A program made the translations under genes and the position numbers. The notes under the pieces were generated by a model. It was not told the DNA's origin. It made no database searches and saw only the letters and a program-made list of their open reading frames with translations. A DNA stretch of 64,000 nucleotides from the NCBI RefSeq assembly GCF_049959315.1, contig NZ_CP188201.1; one strand, 5' to 3'. Source of the stretch: Serratia proteamaculans_D (GTDB taxonomy: Bacteria; Pseudomonadota; Gammaproteobacteria; Enterobacterales; Enterobacteriaceae). The first letter of the stretch is position 1, and every line of letters begins with the position of its first letter. Shown piece by piece: positions 52,908 to 61,313 of this stretch.

Positions 52908-53747
52908 ATGATCGATAAAGGGCAAATGCTGAGCCGGCACGATTTTTCAAAGGTCAATTGGGGCATTCTGGCAGCGGCAGCGCTGCTGTTAACTCTCGGT
53001 GCGGCACTGCTGTTGCTGCCGCTGCTGAGCAACATGGATGAAAATGAGGTACTGACCTTACTGCAAACCGGCGCAGCAACTATTTTACTCGGCTGTATTC
53101 TGCTGGCACTACGCCATTATCTGCGGCCAACCTTGACCTATCGCCTGTACGAACAGGGTGTTCGGGTGATTAACCCACATAGTCATAAAGAACGATTTAT
53201 CCCCTTTGAAAAAATTGGTGATATTTATCGTTTTCGCGGTGGTCGTCTGTTTGGAGGGGTATTGGATGTAATGGCGTTTCGCGCGTCGGCCGATCAACCC
53301 TGGTGTCCGGTATTCAGCAATGTTTCCCACTCCTTGCGGCTGGCAGATACCATTATCGCTCAGCAGATCCAACAGCGTGGACCACAGGCGTTGAATGCAC
53401 TGTATCAGGGGGAAGTGTTGTCGTTTCACTATCTCAGTTGCGGCGCTCGCTGGCTGACCCAATTGCTGCCTGGTCATCGGAAAGGACAATCAGCCCAAAC
53501 GTTGAGCCTGAGTTCAACTGCTCTGATCACCGCGCAGGGGGCTATCCCGATTGAGCAGATCCGCGAACTGGAAAATAATTCGCAGCGCGGTACCATTCGC
53601 CTGTTGGATAATCAGGGCAATGCGTTATTTACTATCGGCTATTTTTCGCTGCTCAGCGCCGATCTGTTTATCGCGCTGCTGGAGCATATGATCTACACCC
53701 GCATCACCGCCTACCATAACCCGGCGATGACGCGGCAGCAGTTTTAA
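52908..53747 (+). CDS. Uncharacterised membrane protein with PH-like soluble part
   Basis: 279 residues from the ATG at 52908, with GGAAGG seven bases before it. A GTG at 52887 would place the ribosome site inside the gene. Two hydrophobic segments (about 20–42 and 52–72) are followed by a soluble domain beginning LTYRLYEQGVRVINPHSHKERFIPFEKIGDIYRF. This pattern of short strands and an exposed basic loop recalls PH-like membrane-associated domains (DUF6585 type). I do not recognise a function. It is not in the E. coli backbone here. Its end overlaps the end of rseC by 4 bp. Confidence 0.7.
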   Translation: MIDKGQMLSRHDFSKVNWGILAAAALLLTLGAALLLLPLLSNMDENEVLTLLQTGAATILLGCILLALRHYLRPTLTYRLYEQGVRVINPHSHKERFIPFEKIGDIYRFRGGRLFGGVLDVMAFRASADQPWCPVFSNVSHSLRLADTIIAQQIQQRGPQALNALYQGEVLSFHYLSCGARWLTQLLPGHRKGQSAQTLSLSSTALITAQGAIPIEQIRELENNSQRGTIRLLDNQGNALFTIGYFSLLSADLFIALLEHMIYTRITAYHNPAMTRQQF

Positions 53748-54220
53748 TGCAGAGGCTGGTTTTCCGTTTGCAGGCGCATGGCCCCAGGCGGTAAACCAAT
53801 TTGCAGAACGATCGGTTGGTAATTTGCCTGTTCACCGAGGCGGCGTGCCAGACTGCGCGCCAGCATAAAGGCTGCGACACCGCCGAGCAGTGCGCCAAGC
53901 GCGGCAGAAGCATCGGTACCCAGCCAGTATTGCAACAGGCTGCCCCCCAGCATCATGCCCAGTAGCGGCGTCAGATAAACCAGCATTGCGGAACGCAGCA
54001 GGCTGCCTTCCGCAATACCCACCTCAACCCGCTGACCCGGCTCAAGCGGCTGCGCGATATGGACCTGCAACTGGTGTTCGGTTTCCGGCACCAGTTCATT
54101 CAACGCCCGCGCGCCACAGCCAGAACGGGCAGTACAACTGCCACATCCGGCTTTCGGCTCACAGCGCAGCAGCGCCACGCCCTGTTGCCACGAAACGACC
54201 GTGGCCCACTCTTTCATCAT
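53744..54220 (-). CDS. rseC: RseC, SoxR-reducing system protein
   Basis: 158-residue inner-membrane protein (E. coli 159). The N-terminal cysteine cluster (CEPKAGCGSCTARSGCG) probably binds a metal or cluster. Two membrane segments lie at about 75–97 and 103–122. It is linked to SoxR reduction through Rsx and to the sigma-E operon. It is the last gene of rpoE–rseA–rseB–rseC and overlaps rseB by 4 bp. Confidence 0.95.
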   Translation of the reverse strand: MMKEWATVVSWQQGVALLRCEPKAGCGSCTARSGCGARALNELVPETEHQLQVHIAQPLEPGQRVEVGIAEGSLLRSAMLVYLTPLLGMMLGGSLLQYWLGTDASAALGALLGGVAAFMLARSLARRLGEQANYQPIVLQIGLPPGAMRLQTENQPLH

Positions 54221-55176
54221 TGTGGTGACACCTTGAAGGAAATGCTGTCAGCGATTCGCTTGGCCGTTGCCGGCGGCAGTTCGCCCACGATAGTGATCTC
54301 ATTGCCGTTACGGACTTCGGTTTGGATAGTACGACGACCCTGGCGATAATATTGCTGGCCGGCACCGCTGCCCGCAGGGCTGACGTTGACCGAGAAACTG
54401 AACAAGCCGTCGCTGTAGAGCCGCGACTCAACGGGTTCGGTCACATTCGGCAACTTGCGGCGGTTACGTGCAACTTCATCGACCCCAGCAGGCAACCAGC
54501 CCGTGCTCCAGCTCAACTTGATTTTATCTACCGCAGGAAGCGACAGCAAGGGTGGCAGGTTAGCCTTGATCAGCCCCTGCATTGCGCTTTGTACTTGCGA
54601 CCCGACGACAAACGAAATCACCCGGTATTGTTCAAGCGTTTCACCATCGCGGTCGATCAAATCCACCCGTAACGGCAGCTTGGTGGCTTCATCCATCCAG
54701 ACAATATAGCTATAGCGTGAACCATCACGAGCAACCACGCGGATCACTTCGCAGGGACGATCGGAAATGCGGGTGCTGCCGACGGAGATAAAATCGTAAT
54801 ATTTCGCCAGACGGTCAAAATCAGCATAAACAATGGCCGGCAACGCATCGACGATGTGATCGCCGGACAGCGTAAAGGGCTCCAGGCCGGGTTCGAAATA
54901 GCTGATACCGCCGCCCCGTTGCAGCACTTCACGGCGCGGGCCGTCCATATGCAGTAATTGGCCGAGCGGCTGCTGATCAATCACCGCATGGCGATAGCGC
55001 AGCGATTCGATCCCCTGCTTGCTGATGCTGATATAGGCGAGTTCATAATTGAGCGAACGGCTGGCACTGCTCATCTGTTGTAACAACGCCCCGGACGCAG
55101 AGGGCTGCGCCGGGGCGATGTTTGAGTAGAGCAGGCTGCCCGTCAATAGACAGACGGAGAACCAAATTTGCTTCAT
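54217..55176 (-). CDS. rseB: Sigma-E regulatory protein RseB
   Basis: 319-residue periplasmic protein (E. coli 318). The signal peptide ends near residue 24 (NIAPAQPSA). There are a large lipoprotein-carrier-like domain and a smaller C-terminal domain. It binds the periplasmic part of RseA and shields it from DegS until LPS or lipoprotein stress signals arrive. Its start shares one base with the rseA stop. Confidence 0.96.
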   Translation of the reverse strand: MKQIWFSVCLLTGSLLYSNIAPAQPSASGALLQQMSSASRSLNYELAYISISKQGIESLRYRHAVIDQQPLGQLLHMDGPRREVLQRGGGISYFEPGLEPFTLSGDHIVDALPAIVYADFDRLAKYYDFISVGSTRISDRPCEVIRVVARDGSRYSYIVWMDEATKLPLRVDLIDRDGETLEQYRVISFVVGSQVQSAMQGLIKANLPPLLSLPAVDKIKLSWSTGWLPAGVDEVARNRRKLPNVTEPVESRLYSDGLFSFSVNVSPAGSGAGQQYYRQGRRTIQTEVRNGNEITIVGELPPATAKRIADSISFKVSPQ

Positions 55177-55829
55177 TACTGCTGTTGCATTCCTAAAGAC
55201 TGAGTTCCGGGAACCTGAACGGCAGCCTGTTGTGGGGTGCTTTGCTCAAGCTGCAGCTGATCAGAATGCAAACGACGTTGCAACTCATAATCCTGCAGCA
55301 TAGCGTTAATGCGTTTGCGCTGTTCCTGCACCTGCTGCTGTTGACCGCTGCCGGTGGAGAAACTGTCTGCCGGTACGCCGAGGCTGACCGGTGACGCCTG
55401 CCCCATGATTGGCAGGGTATTAAACGCCGGTGATTCAGCGGCGCCAGATTGTGCAGCCGGTTGATTGTATTGCTGTACGCCTACAATCACCGCCAGCGAC
55501 ACGCAGGCCGCCATACCAATCTGTGTGATCTGGCTGGCCCAAGGGCGGACTTTGTGCCAGAACGGCATTTTCTGCCAGGTGTGAGGTTGCGGCTGAGATT
55601 CCGGAACTGCAGAAGGAACCAGACGTGCAGGTTCTTTCTCAAGTGCAGCAGCAACACGATCTGCGATATCGAGATGCATGACTTGTCCGATATCACCCCG
55701 TAGTGTGTCACGTATCAGGTGATAGCTCTGCCAGCTTTGTTGAAGCGCCCTGTCTTTAGACAACGAACTCAGCAGCTCGCTGTCGAGCGATTCCCCATCC
55801 ATCAGAGCGGAAAGCTTTTCTTTCTGCAT
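55176..55829 (-). CDS. rseA: Anti-sigma-E factor RseA
   Basis: 217 residues (E. coli 216). The N-terminal anti-sigma domain (MQKEKLSALMDGESLDSELL) binds RpoE. A single membrane segment lies near 103–122 (IGMAACVSLAVIVGV). The periplasmic tail is rich in Gln. Cut in turn by DegS and RseP, it releases sigma-E. It lies 30 bp after rpoE. Confidence 0.97.
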   Translation of the reverse strand: MQKEKLSALMDGESLDSELLSSLSKDRALQQSWQSYHLIRDTLRGDIGQVMHLDIADRVAAALEKEPARLVPSAVPESQPQPHTWQKMPFWHKVRPWASQITQIGMAACVSLAVIVGVQQYNQPAAQSGAAESPAFNTLPIMGQASPVSLGVPADSFSTGSGQQQQVQEQRKRINAMLQDYELQRRLHSDQLQLEQSTPQQAAVQVPGTQSLGMQQQ

Positions 55830-55859
55830 GCCTAAGTACCCTTCCTGTGTCCGCCATTG

Positions 55860-56435
55860 CTAACGTTGAATCAGCGGTTGAACTTTATTATCGATAGCCT
55901 CCCTGGCGCGGAAAATACGCGAGCGTACAGTTCCTACCGGGCAATCCATGATGGCAGCTATCTCTTCGTAGCTTAGACCATCCAGCTCCCGCAGGGTAAT
56001 CGCCATGCGAAGATCCTCAGGGAGAGACTCAATGGTACGGAAAACTATCTGTCTCAGCTCTTCTGACAACATTAAGTTCTCAGGGTTCGAAATTTCTTTC
56101 AGTGCACCCGCACTTTCGTAATTTTCGGCATCGTTGGCATCCACATCGCTGGATGGCGGACGACGGCCCTGAGCCACCAAATAATTTTTTGCCGTATTCA
56201 CAGCAATTCGATACAACCAGGTATAGAAAGCGCTATCCCCACGGAACGATTCCAGTGCGCGATAGGCTTTAATAAACGACTCCTGTACCACATCCGGCAC
56301 ATCGCCCTGCGGTACATACCGGGAAACGAGACTCGCCACTTTATGCTGGTAACGAATTACCAGTAAGTTAAACGATTTCTGATCGCCCTTTTGGACCCGC
56401 TCAACCAGAACTTGATCCGTTAACTGCTCGCTCAT
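55860..56435 (-). CDS. rpoE: RNA polymerase sigma-E factor
   Basis: Extracytoplasmic-function sigma factor for envelope stress. 191 residues from the ATG at 56435 (MSEQLTDQVLVERVQKGDQ), the same as E. coli. Region 2 holds DVVQESFIKAYRAL. Region 4 holds the helix-turn-helix SYEEIAAIMDCPVGTVRSRIFRA. The frame is open upstream to 56510, including an ATG at 56495 with a fair AGGA, so a longer form cannot be ruled out. The family start is strongly conserved. Confidence 0.97.
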   Translation of the reverse strand: MSEQLTDQVLVERVQKGDQKSFNLLVIRYQHKVASLVSRYVPQGDVPDVVQESFIKAYRALESFRGDSAFYTWLYRIAVNTAKNYLVAQGRRPPSSDVDANDAENYESAGALKEISNPENLMLSEELRQIVFRTIESLPEDLRMAITLRELDGLSYEEIAAIMDCPVGTVRSRIFRAREAIDNKVQPLIQR

Positions 56436-56491
56436 CCGAGGTAAACTCTCCCCAAATCCGTCTCCACGCGTAAAATTGTACTGCCAGCCAT
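56432..56491 (-). CDS. Possible 19-codon leader ORF coupled to rpoE
   Basis: An ATG at 56491, with AGGA nine bases upstream, opens a frame of 19 codons (MAGSTILRVETDLGRVYLG). Its TGA overlaps the rpoE start as ATGA, the usual sign of translational coupling. E. coli rpoE is known to have a coupled upstream leader ORF (rseD), which is longer. Whether this is its counterpart is uncertain. Confidence 0.35.
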   Translation of the reverse strand: MAGSTILRVETDLGRVYLG

Positions 56492-56518
56492 ACATTATTT
56501 TCCTGAGCAAGCACTCGC

Positions 56519-56546
56519 TTGGAGTTCATACAGAACACGAAGTTCC
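56519..56546 (-). promoter_or_regulatory. Sigma-E dependent promoter of rpoE
   Basis: On the minus strand GGAACTT (56546–56540), then 16 bases, then TCCAA (56523–56519). GGAACTT is the exact sigma-E -35 and the spacing is right. The -10 fits loosely. It supports autoactivation of rpoE–rseABC as in E. coli. Confidence 0.7.
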
Positions 56547-56648
56547 GTATTGCCATTGTTTTTTATGTTGATGTCACCCATCCGTGGCTTTTGCCCGGAC
56601 AATTAGGCTAACATGAATTTCACTCTTCTTCTGCACACATCATACGCT

Positions 56649-58250
56649 ATGCAACCATCATCTGAACATGTTAGCGATGTACTGATCGTCGGTAGCGGTG
56701 CTGCCGGCCTGTCACTGGCGCTGCGCCTGGCGCAGCATTGCAAGGTTACCGTACTCAGCAAGGGGCCACTGAACGAAGGCGCCACATTTTATGCCCAAGG
56801 CGGGATCGCCGCGGTTTTCGATGAAACGGACAGCATTGCCTCACACGTAGATGACACTTTGATTGCCGGAGCCGGCCTGTGTGACAAAGACGCCGTTGAG
56901 TTTATCGCCGGCAATGCGCGCCACTGCGTGCAGTGGTTGATCGATCAGGGGGTATTGTTCGACACCGAGGTCAACGCTCAGGGCGAAGCTCATTACCACC
57001 TGACGCGGGAAGGGGGGCACAGCCACCGCCGTATCCTGCATGCCGCTGATGCTACAGGTAAAGAAGTAGAGACTACCCTGGTGGGGAAAGCAAGCAACCA
57101 CCCCAATATTTGCGTGATGGAACGCCGTAATGCGGTCGATCTGATCACCTCGAACAAAATCGGCCTGCCGGGCACTCGCCGGGTCGTTGGCGCCTATGTG
57201 TGGAACCGCGAGCTGGAACAGGTAGAAACCTACCGCGCCAAAACCGTGGTGCTGGCTACCGGCGGTGCAGCCAAGGTGTACCAATACACCACCAACCCGG
57301 ATATCTCATCCGGCGACGGTATCGCCATGGCCTGGCGCGCAGGTTGCCGGGTCGCCAACCTGGAATTCAATCAGTTCCACCCGACCTGCCTGTTCCATCC
57401 GCAGGCGCGTAACTTCCTGCTGACCGAAGCGTTGCGCGGTGAAGGTGCCTATCTGAAGCGCCCGGACGGCAGCCGCTTTATGCCCGATTTTGACCCTCGC
57501 GGCGAACTGGCACCGCGGGACGTAGTCGCGCGAGCCATCGACCACGAAATGAAACGTCTGGGTGCGGACTGCATGTATCTGGACATCAGCCATAAACCGG
57601 CTGAATTCATTACCCAGCATTTCCCGATGATCCATGAAAAACTGCTGACGCTGGGCTTTGACCTGACCCGCCAGCCGATCCCTATCGTCCCCGCAGCGCA
57701 CTATACCTGCGGTGGCGTAATGGTCGATCAGCATGGCCGTACCGACCTTGACGGGCTGTATGCCATTGGCGAGGTCAGCTATACCGGCCTGCACGGCGCT
57801 AACCGCATGGCATCCAACTCACTGCTGGAATGTCTGGTCTACGGTTGGTCGGCGGCGGAAGACATCATGATGCGTCTGCCGTTTATCAAACTGGCGAAAC
57901 AGCTGCCGCAGTGGGATGAAAGCCGGGTGGACGACGCTGACGAACGAGTGGTGATCCAACATAACTGGCATGAATTGCGCTTGTTTATGTGGGACTACGT
58001 AGGGATAGTGCGCACCACCAAACGGCTGGAGCGAGCGCTGCGCCGCATCAATACCCTGCAGGCAGAAATTGACGAGTACTATGCCAACTTCCGCATCTCC
58101 AACAACCTGCTGGAACTGCGCAATCTGGTGCAGGTGGCGGAGCTGATCGTCCGCAGCGCCATGGAGCGCAAGGAAAGCCGTGGGTTACACTATACGCTGG
58201 ACTATCCGGATCTGCTGCCGGAAGCGTTGCCGACCATTCTGCAGCCTTAA
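56649..58250 (+). CDS. nadB: L-aspartate oxidase NadB
   Basis: FAD enzyme that oxidises aspartate to iminoaspartate, the first step of NAD synthesis, with NadA as partner. 533 residues from the ATG at 56649, where the start lines up with E. coli NadB (540). An ATG at 56613 has a slightly better AGG and would add twelve residues. The FAD motif is IVGSGAAGLSLALR. Active-site blocks include REGGHSHRRILH and GLHGANRMASNSLLE. It is divergent from rpoE. Confidence 0.97.
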   Translation: MQPSSEHVSDVLIVGSGAAGLSLALRLAQHCKVTVLSKGPLNEGATFYAQGGIAAVFDETDSIASHVDDTLIAGAGLCDKDAVEFIAGNARHCVQWLIDQGVLFDTEVNAQGEAHYHLTREGGHSHRRILHAADATGKEVETTLVGKASNHPNICVMERRNAVDLITSNKIGLPGTRRVVGAYVWNRELEQVETYRAKTVVLATGGAAKVYQYTTNPDISSGDGIAMAWRAGCRVANLEFNQFHPTCLFHPQARNFLLTEALRGEGAYLKRPDGSRFMPDFDPRGELAPRDVVARAIDHEMKRLGADCMYLDISHKPAEFITQHFPMIHEKLLTLGFDLTRQPIPIVPAAHYTCGGVMVDQHGRTDLDGLYAIGEVSYTGLHGANRMASNSLLECLVYGWSAAEDIMMRLPFIKLAKQLPQWDESRVDDADERVVIQHNWHELRLFMWDYVGIVRTTKRLERALRRINTLQAEIDEYYANFRISNNLLELRNLVQVAELIVRSAMERKESRGLHYTLDYPDLLPEALPTILQP

Positions 58251-58261
58251 TCGCATCGCCA

Positions 58262-58285
58262 GGGCACCCATAGCGGTGCCCTTTT
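58262..58285 (+). terminator. Intrinsic terminator of nadB
   Basis: GGGCACC catagc GGTGCCC followed by TTTT, 11 bases after the nadB stop. It lies between the convergent nadB and trmN. Confidence 0.9.
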
Positions 58286-58289
58286 CATC

Positions 58290-59039
58290 TCAATAAAACA
58301 AGTAGAAATCGGTAATCAGACGGCGAAAATCATCGGTGTAGCTGCCATCGGCCAACTTAATCGCCAGCTTCTTCTCGGTTGCATCTTCCGCGGGCTGACG
58401 CGTCAGGGCTAACAGTACCCGGTGCATCGGCGTATCGGCGCGATCGCTGACATTCAGCCGCTGCGCAGTATGCCAGCCACGGCGTTGGGCATTGGTTTCG
58501 AAAGCTTCACCAATGTCATGCGGCAGCACCATGCAAAAGGTCCCCTGCGGAGCGATTAACTGTTCCGCACTGGCCAGCAGGGCATCATGGGTCAGGGTTT
58601 CGGTATAACGTGCGTTGTGACGCGCCTGGTCGCGACAGGCGACCGCAGGCTCGAAATACGGCGGGTTGCTGACGATCAGGTCATATTCGCCGGCATGATG
58701 CTGGGCAAAATGGTGAATATCCTGCGCATGCACCTGAATGCGCGGCGACCAAGGGGATTCCAGCACATTGTCATGCGCCTGTGCAGCGGCGGCTTCATCC
58801 AGCTCTACAGCGTCAATCTGCACGTTCTCGGCGGTACGCTGCGCCAGCATCAGCGCGATCAATCCGCTGCCGCTGCCGATATCCAGCACCCGCTGTGCCT
58901 GCGCCAGGGGGGCCCATGCACCGAGCAACACGCCATCGGTACCCACTTTCATTGCACAGCGATCGTGAGCAACAAAAAATTGCTTAAAGGTAAAACCGCC
59001 GCGACGCGGAGTAAAATTCGCTTTCGATTGAGTGCTCAC
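58290..59039 (-). CDS. trmN: tRNA1(Val) (adenine(37)-N6)-methyltransferase TrmN
   Basis: SAM-dependent methyltransferase that makes m6A37 in tRNA-Val1, formerly YfiC. 249 residues from a GTG at 59039 (MSTQSKANFTPRRGGFTFKQ), with AGGTGG six bases upstream. The frame stays open far beyond this (to 59528), but that part runs antisense to srmB. Motif I is DIGSGSGLIALMLAQ. The catalytic NPPY lies in IVSNPPYFEP. Confidence 0.94.
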   Translation of the reverse strand: MSTQSKANFTPRRGGFTFKQFFVAHDRCAMKVGTDGVLLGAWAPLAQAQRVLDIGSGSGLIALMLAQRTAENVQIDAVELDEAAAAQAHDNVLESPWSPRIQVHAQDIHHFAQHHAGEYDLIVSNPPYFEPAVACRDQARHNARYTETLTHDALLASAEQLIAPQGTFCMVLPHDIGEAFETNAQRRGWHTAQRLNVSDRADTPMHRVLLALTRQPAEDATEKKLAIKLADGSYTDDFRRLITDFYLFY

Positions 59040-59141
59040 AATAACCACCTGAAGACAAAACTGGCGTAGCATAAGGCAATCTGATTTTTGGGAAAAGAGA
59101 TGCTTTCCGCTTAAATAGGTGAAGAACGCGGCCAACCCGTC

Positions 59142-59147
59142 TATAAT
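59142..59147 (+). promoter_or_regulatory. Probable -10 box of srmB
   Basis: A perfect TATAAT 24 bases before the srmB start. The -35 position (GTGAAG, 17 bases upstream) is weak. Confidence 0.4.
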
Positions 59148-59171
59148 CGGCGCCCCAAGTAGAGGTAGACC

Positions 59172-60497
59172 ATGACAGTAACCAATTTTTCCGAGCTCGA
59201 ACTCGATGAACGCCTGATAAACGCCCTGCGTGATAAAGGCTACGAACGCCCAACCGCCATTCAAGCCGAGGCGATCCCGCCTGCGATGGATGGGCGCGAC
59301 GTATTGGGTTCGGCGCCGACCGGCACCGGCAAGACCGCTGCATTTTTGCTGCCGGTATTGCAACATCTGCTCGACTTCCCACGCAAGAAGTCCGGCCCAC
59401 CGCGCGTACTGATCCTGACCCCGACACGCGAGCTGGCGATGCAGGTAGCCGATCAGGCACGTGAACTGGCTGCTCATACTTCGCTGGATATCGCTACCAT
59501 CACCGGTGGCGTCGCCTATATGAACCACGCGGAAGTCTTCAGCGAAAACCAGGACGTGGTCGTTGCCACTACCGGTCGTCTGCTGCAGTACATTAAAGAA
59601 GAAAACTTCGACTGCCGCGCGGTAGAAACGCTGATCCTCGATGAAGCCGACCGCATGCTCGACATGGGCTTCGCGCAGGACATCGAAACCATTTCCGCCG
59701 AAACCCGCTGGCGTAACCAGACCCTGCTGTTCTCCGCGACGCTGGAAGGCGATGCCATCCGCGAATTCGCCGAACGCATTCTGAAAGAGCCGGTAGAAGT
59801 CGAGGCTGACCCGTCACGCCGTGAGCGCAAAAAGATCCTGCAGTGGTACTACCGCGCCGACGATGTGGTGCATAAAACCGCCCTGTTGGTGCATTTGCTG
59901 CAGCAACCGGACGTGCAGAAATCCGTGATCTTCGTGCGTAAGCGTGAGCGCGTGCATGAGCTGGCAGCCTGGCTGCGCGAGGCGGGCATCAACACCTGTT
60001 ACCTCGAAGGCGAAATGGTGCAGGCCAAGCGTAACGAAGCGGTAAAACGCATGATGGACGGCCGTGTCAACGTACTGGTTGCCACCGACGTTGCTGCCCG
60101 TGGTCTGGATATCCTGGATATCACCCACGTGTTCAACTTCGACATGCCGCGCACGGCGGATACCTACCTGCACCGCATCGGCCGTACTGGTCGTGCCGGG
60201 CGTAAGGGCACCGCGATCTCGCTGGTTGAGGCACACGACCACCTGCTGTTGGGCAAAGTGGGCCGTTACCTGAACGAGCCGCTGAAAGCGCGGGTGATTG
60301 AAGAGCTGCGTCCTTCAACCAAAGTGCCGAGCGAAAAAAGCAACGGTAAGCCTTCCAAGAAGGTGATTGCCAAACGCGCGGCCGACAAAGAAAAGAACAA
60401 AGAAAAAGCCAAGGTGAAAGTCCGTCATCGCGATGCGAAAAACGTGGGCAAACGTCGCCAGCCGAAGGCCAAACCTGAGAGCAACGGCGCGAAGTAA
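59172..60497 (+). CDS. srmB: ATP-dependent RNA helicase SrmB
   Basis: DEAD-box helicase in early 50S assembly. 441 residues (E. coli 444). Motifs in order: Q motif region YERPTAIQAEAIP, motif I APTGTGKTAAF, motif II LDEADRMLDMG, motif III SATLEG, motif VI HRIGRTGRAGR. A lysine-rich tail (about 385–441) probably binds RNA. Confidence 0.97.
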   Translation: MTVTNFSELELDERLINALRDKGYERPTAIQAEAIPPAMDGRDVLGSAPTGTGKTAAFLLPVLQHLLDFPRKKSGPPRVLILTPTRELAMQVADQARELAAHTSLDIATITGGVAYMNHAEVFSENQDVVVATTGRLLQYIKEENFDCRAVETLILDEADRMLDMGFAQDIETISAETRWRNQTLLFSATLEGDAIREFAERILKEPVEVEADPSRRERKKILQWYYRADDVVHKTALLVHLLQQPDVQKSVIFVRKRERVHELAAWLREAGINTCYLEGEMVQAKRNEAVKRMMDGRVNVLVATDVAARGLDILDITHVFNFDMPRTADTYLHRIGRTGRAGRKGTAISLVEAHDHLLLGKVGRYLNEPLKARVIEELRPSTKVPSEKSNGKPSKKVIAKRAADKEKNKEKAKVKVRHRDAKNVGKRRQPKAKPESNGAK

Positions 60498-60513
60498 TGC
60501 TGCCGTAGTGAAT

Positions 60514-60549
60514 AAAAACCGCCTCCATTAACCTGAAGGCGGTTTTTTT
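60514..60549. terminator. Terminator between srmB and phlB
   Basis: AAAACCGCCT and AGGCGGTTTT form a 10 bp stem followed by a run of seven T on the plus strand and preceded by A on the other side. It serves srmB and probably also the convergent phlAB operon. Confidence 0.9.
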
Positions 60550-60557
60550 ATGTCCGC

Positions 60558-61313
60558 TTACTGCTGCGCATAATGCGTTGCCTGCTGATGGGCTTTCAGC
60601 CAGGCATTCAGTTGTCGATAACCCTCGCGCATTTCTTCATTCTGCAACGATGTTGGCGTTTGTGAGAAATAAAACTGAAAGGTCATGCCCTGCTGATTGC
60701 GGGCCTTGGCATCCGCCCCTACCTGCAACAGCATCAGCGCCAACTGCGGCGCGTTGGTTTTTGCCGCGACATGCAAAGGCGTATCGCCCAGCCGATCGCT
60801 CAGCGTGACATCCGCCCCGGAGACCAACAGTAACCGCAGTTGCTCTTCCCGCCCGGCCAACACGGCAGTCGCCAGGGGTGTGGCGCCGGTTACCGCATTA
60901 CGTGGGTTAACCGCTGCCCCCTGCTCCAGCAACAGCCGCAAATACTGCGGATCCTGCACCGCCGCCGCGGTATGCAGTGCGCTGTTGCCATCCAGCCCCG
61001 GAATGGAAGCATCAGCTCCCAGCTCCAGCAGTAAGGCCAGACTTTGCGGTTGCTGCGACAGTATCGCCCATTGCAGCAAAGTAACCTGACGGTCACCCTG
61101 CTCGCTCAGACGCCCCTTCGTTGCCTGTTCAAGGATCCCCTTGGTGTCACCGCGCGCTACCGCCTGGGCCAGCGCCAGATTGCCGTGCCCGTTGAAGGGA
61201 GAGTTTTCCTGATTCATCTGTTGCTCCTTAGCCATCATCAGCAAACCGGCGATCGCAACCAACGCCAGCATGGCGATAATCAACGTCTGCCGTACGCGCC
61301 GTCTGTCAGGCAT
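60558..61313 (-). CDS. phlB: Ankyrin-repeat protein PhlB, accessory/immunity to PhlA
   Basis: 251 residues. One N-terminal membrane segment (about 9–27, TLIIAMLALVAIAGLLMM) is followed by about five ankyrin repeats (for example DGNSALHTAAAVQDPQYLRL and LGDTPLHVAAKTNAPQLAL). In Serratia liquefaciens the gene after phlA encodes PhlB, reported to counter PhlA inside the producer. The segment order suggests an anchored protein with its repeats in the periplasm, an inference. The start overlaps the phlA 3' end by 8 bp. Confidence 0.85.
   Translation of the reverse strand: MPDRRRVRQTLIIAMLALVAIAGLLMMAKEQQMNQENSPFNGHGNLALAQAVARGDTKGILEQATKGRLSEQGDRQVTLLQWAILSQQPQSLALLLELGADASIPGLDGNSALHTAAAVQDPQYLRLLLEQGAAVNPRNAVTGATPLATAVLAGREEQLRLLLVSGADVTLSDRLGDTPLHVAAKTNAPQLALMLLQVGADAKARNQQGMTFQFYFSQTPTSLQNEEMREGYRQLNAWLKAHQQATHYAQQ

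Noticed and set aside
59040..59528. Long N-terminal extension of trmN
   Set aside because: It runs antisense through the srmB start and has no similarity to TrmN. A GTG with AGGTGG at 59039 gives the normal length.
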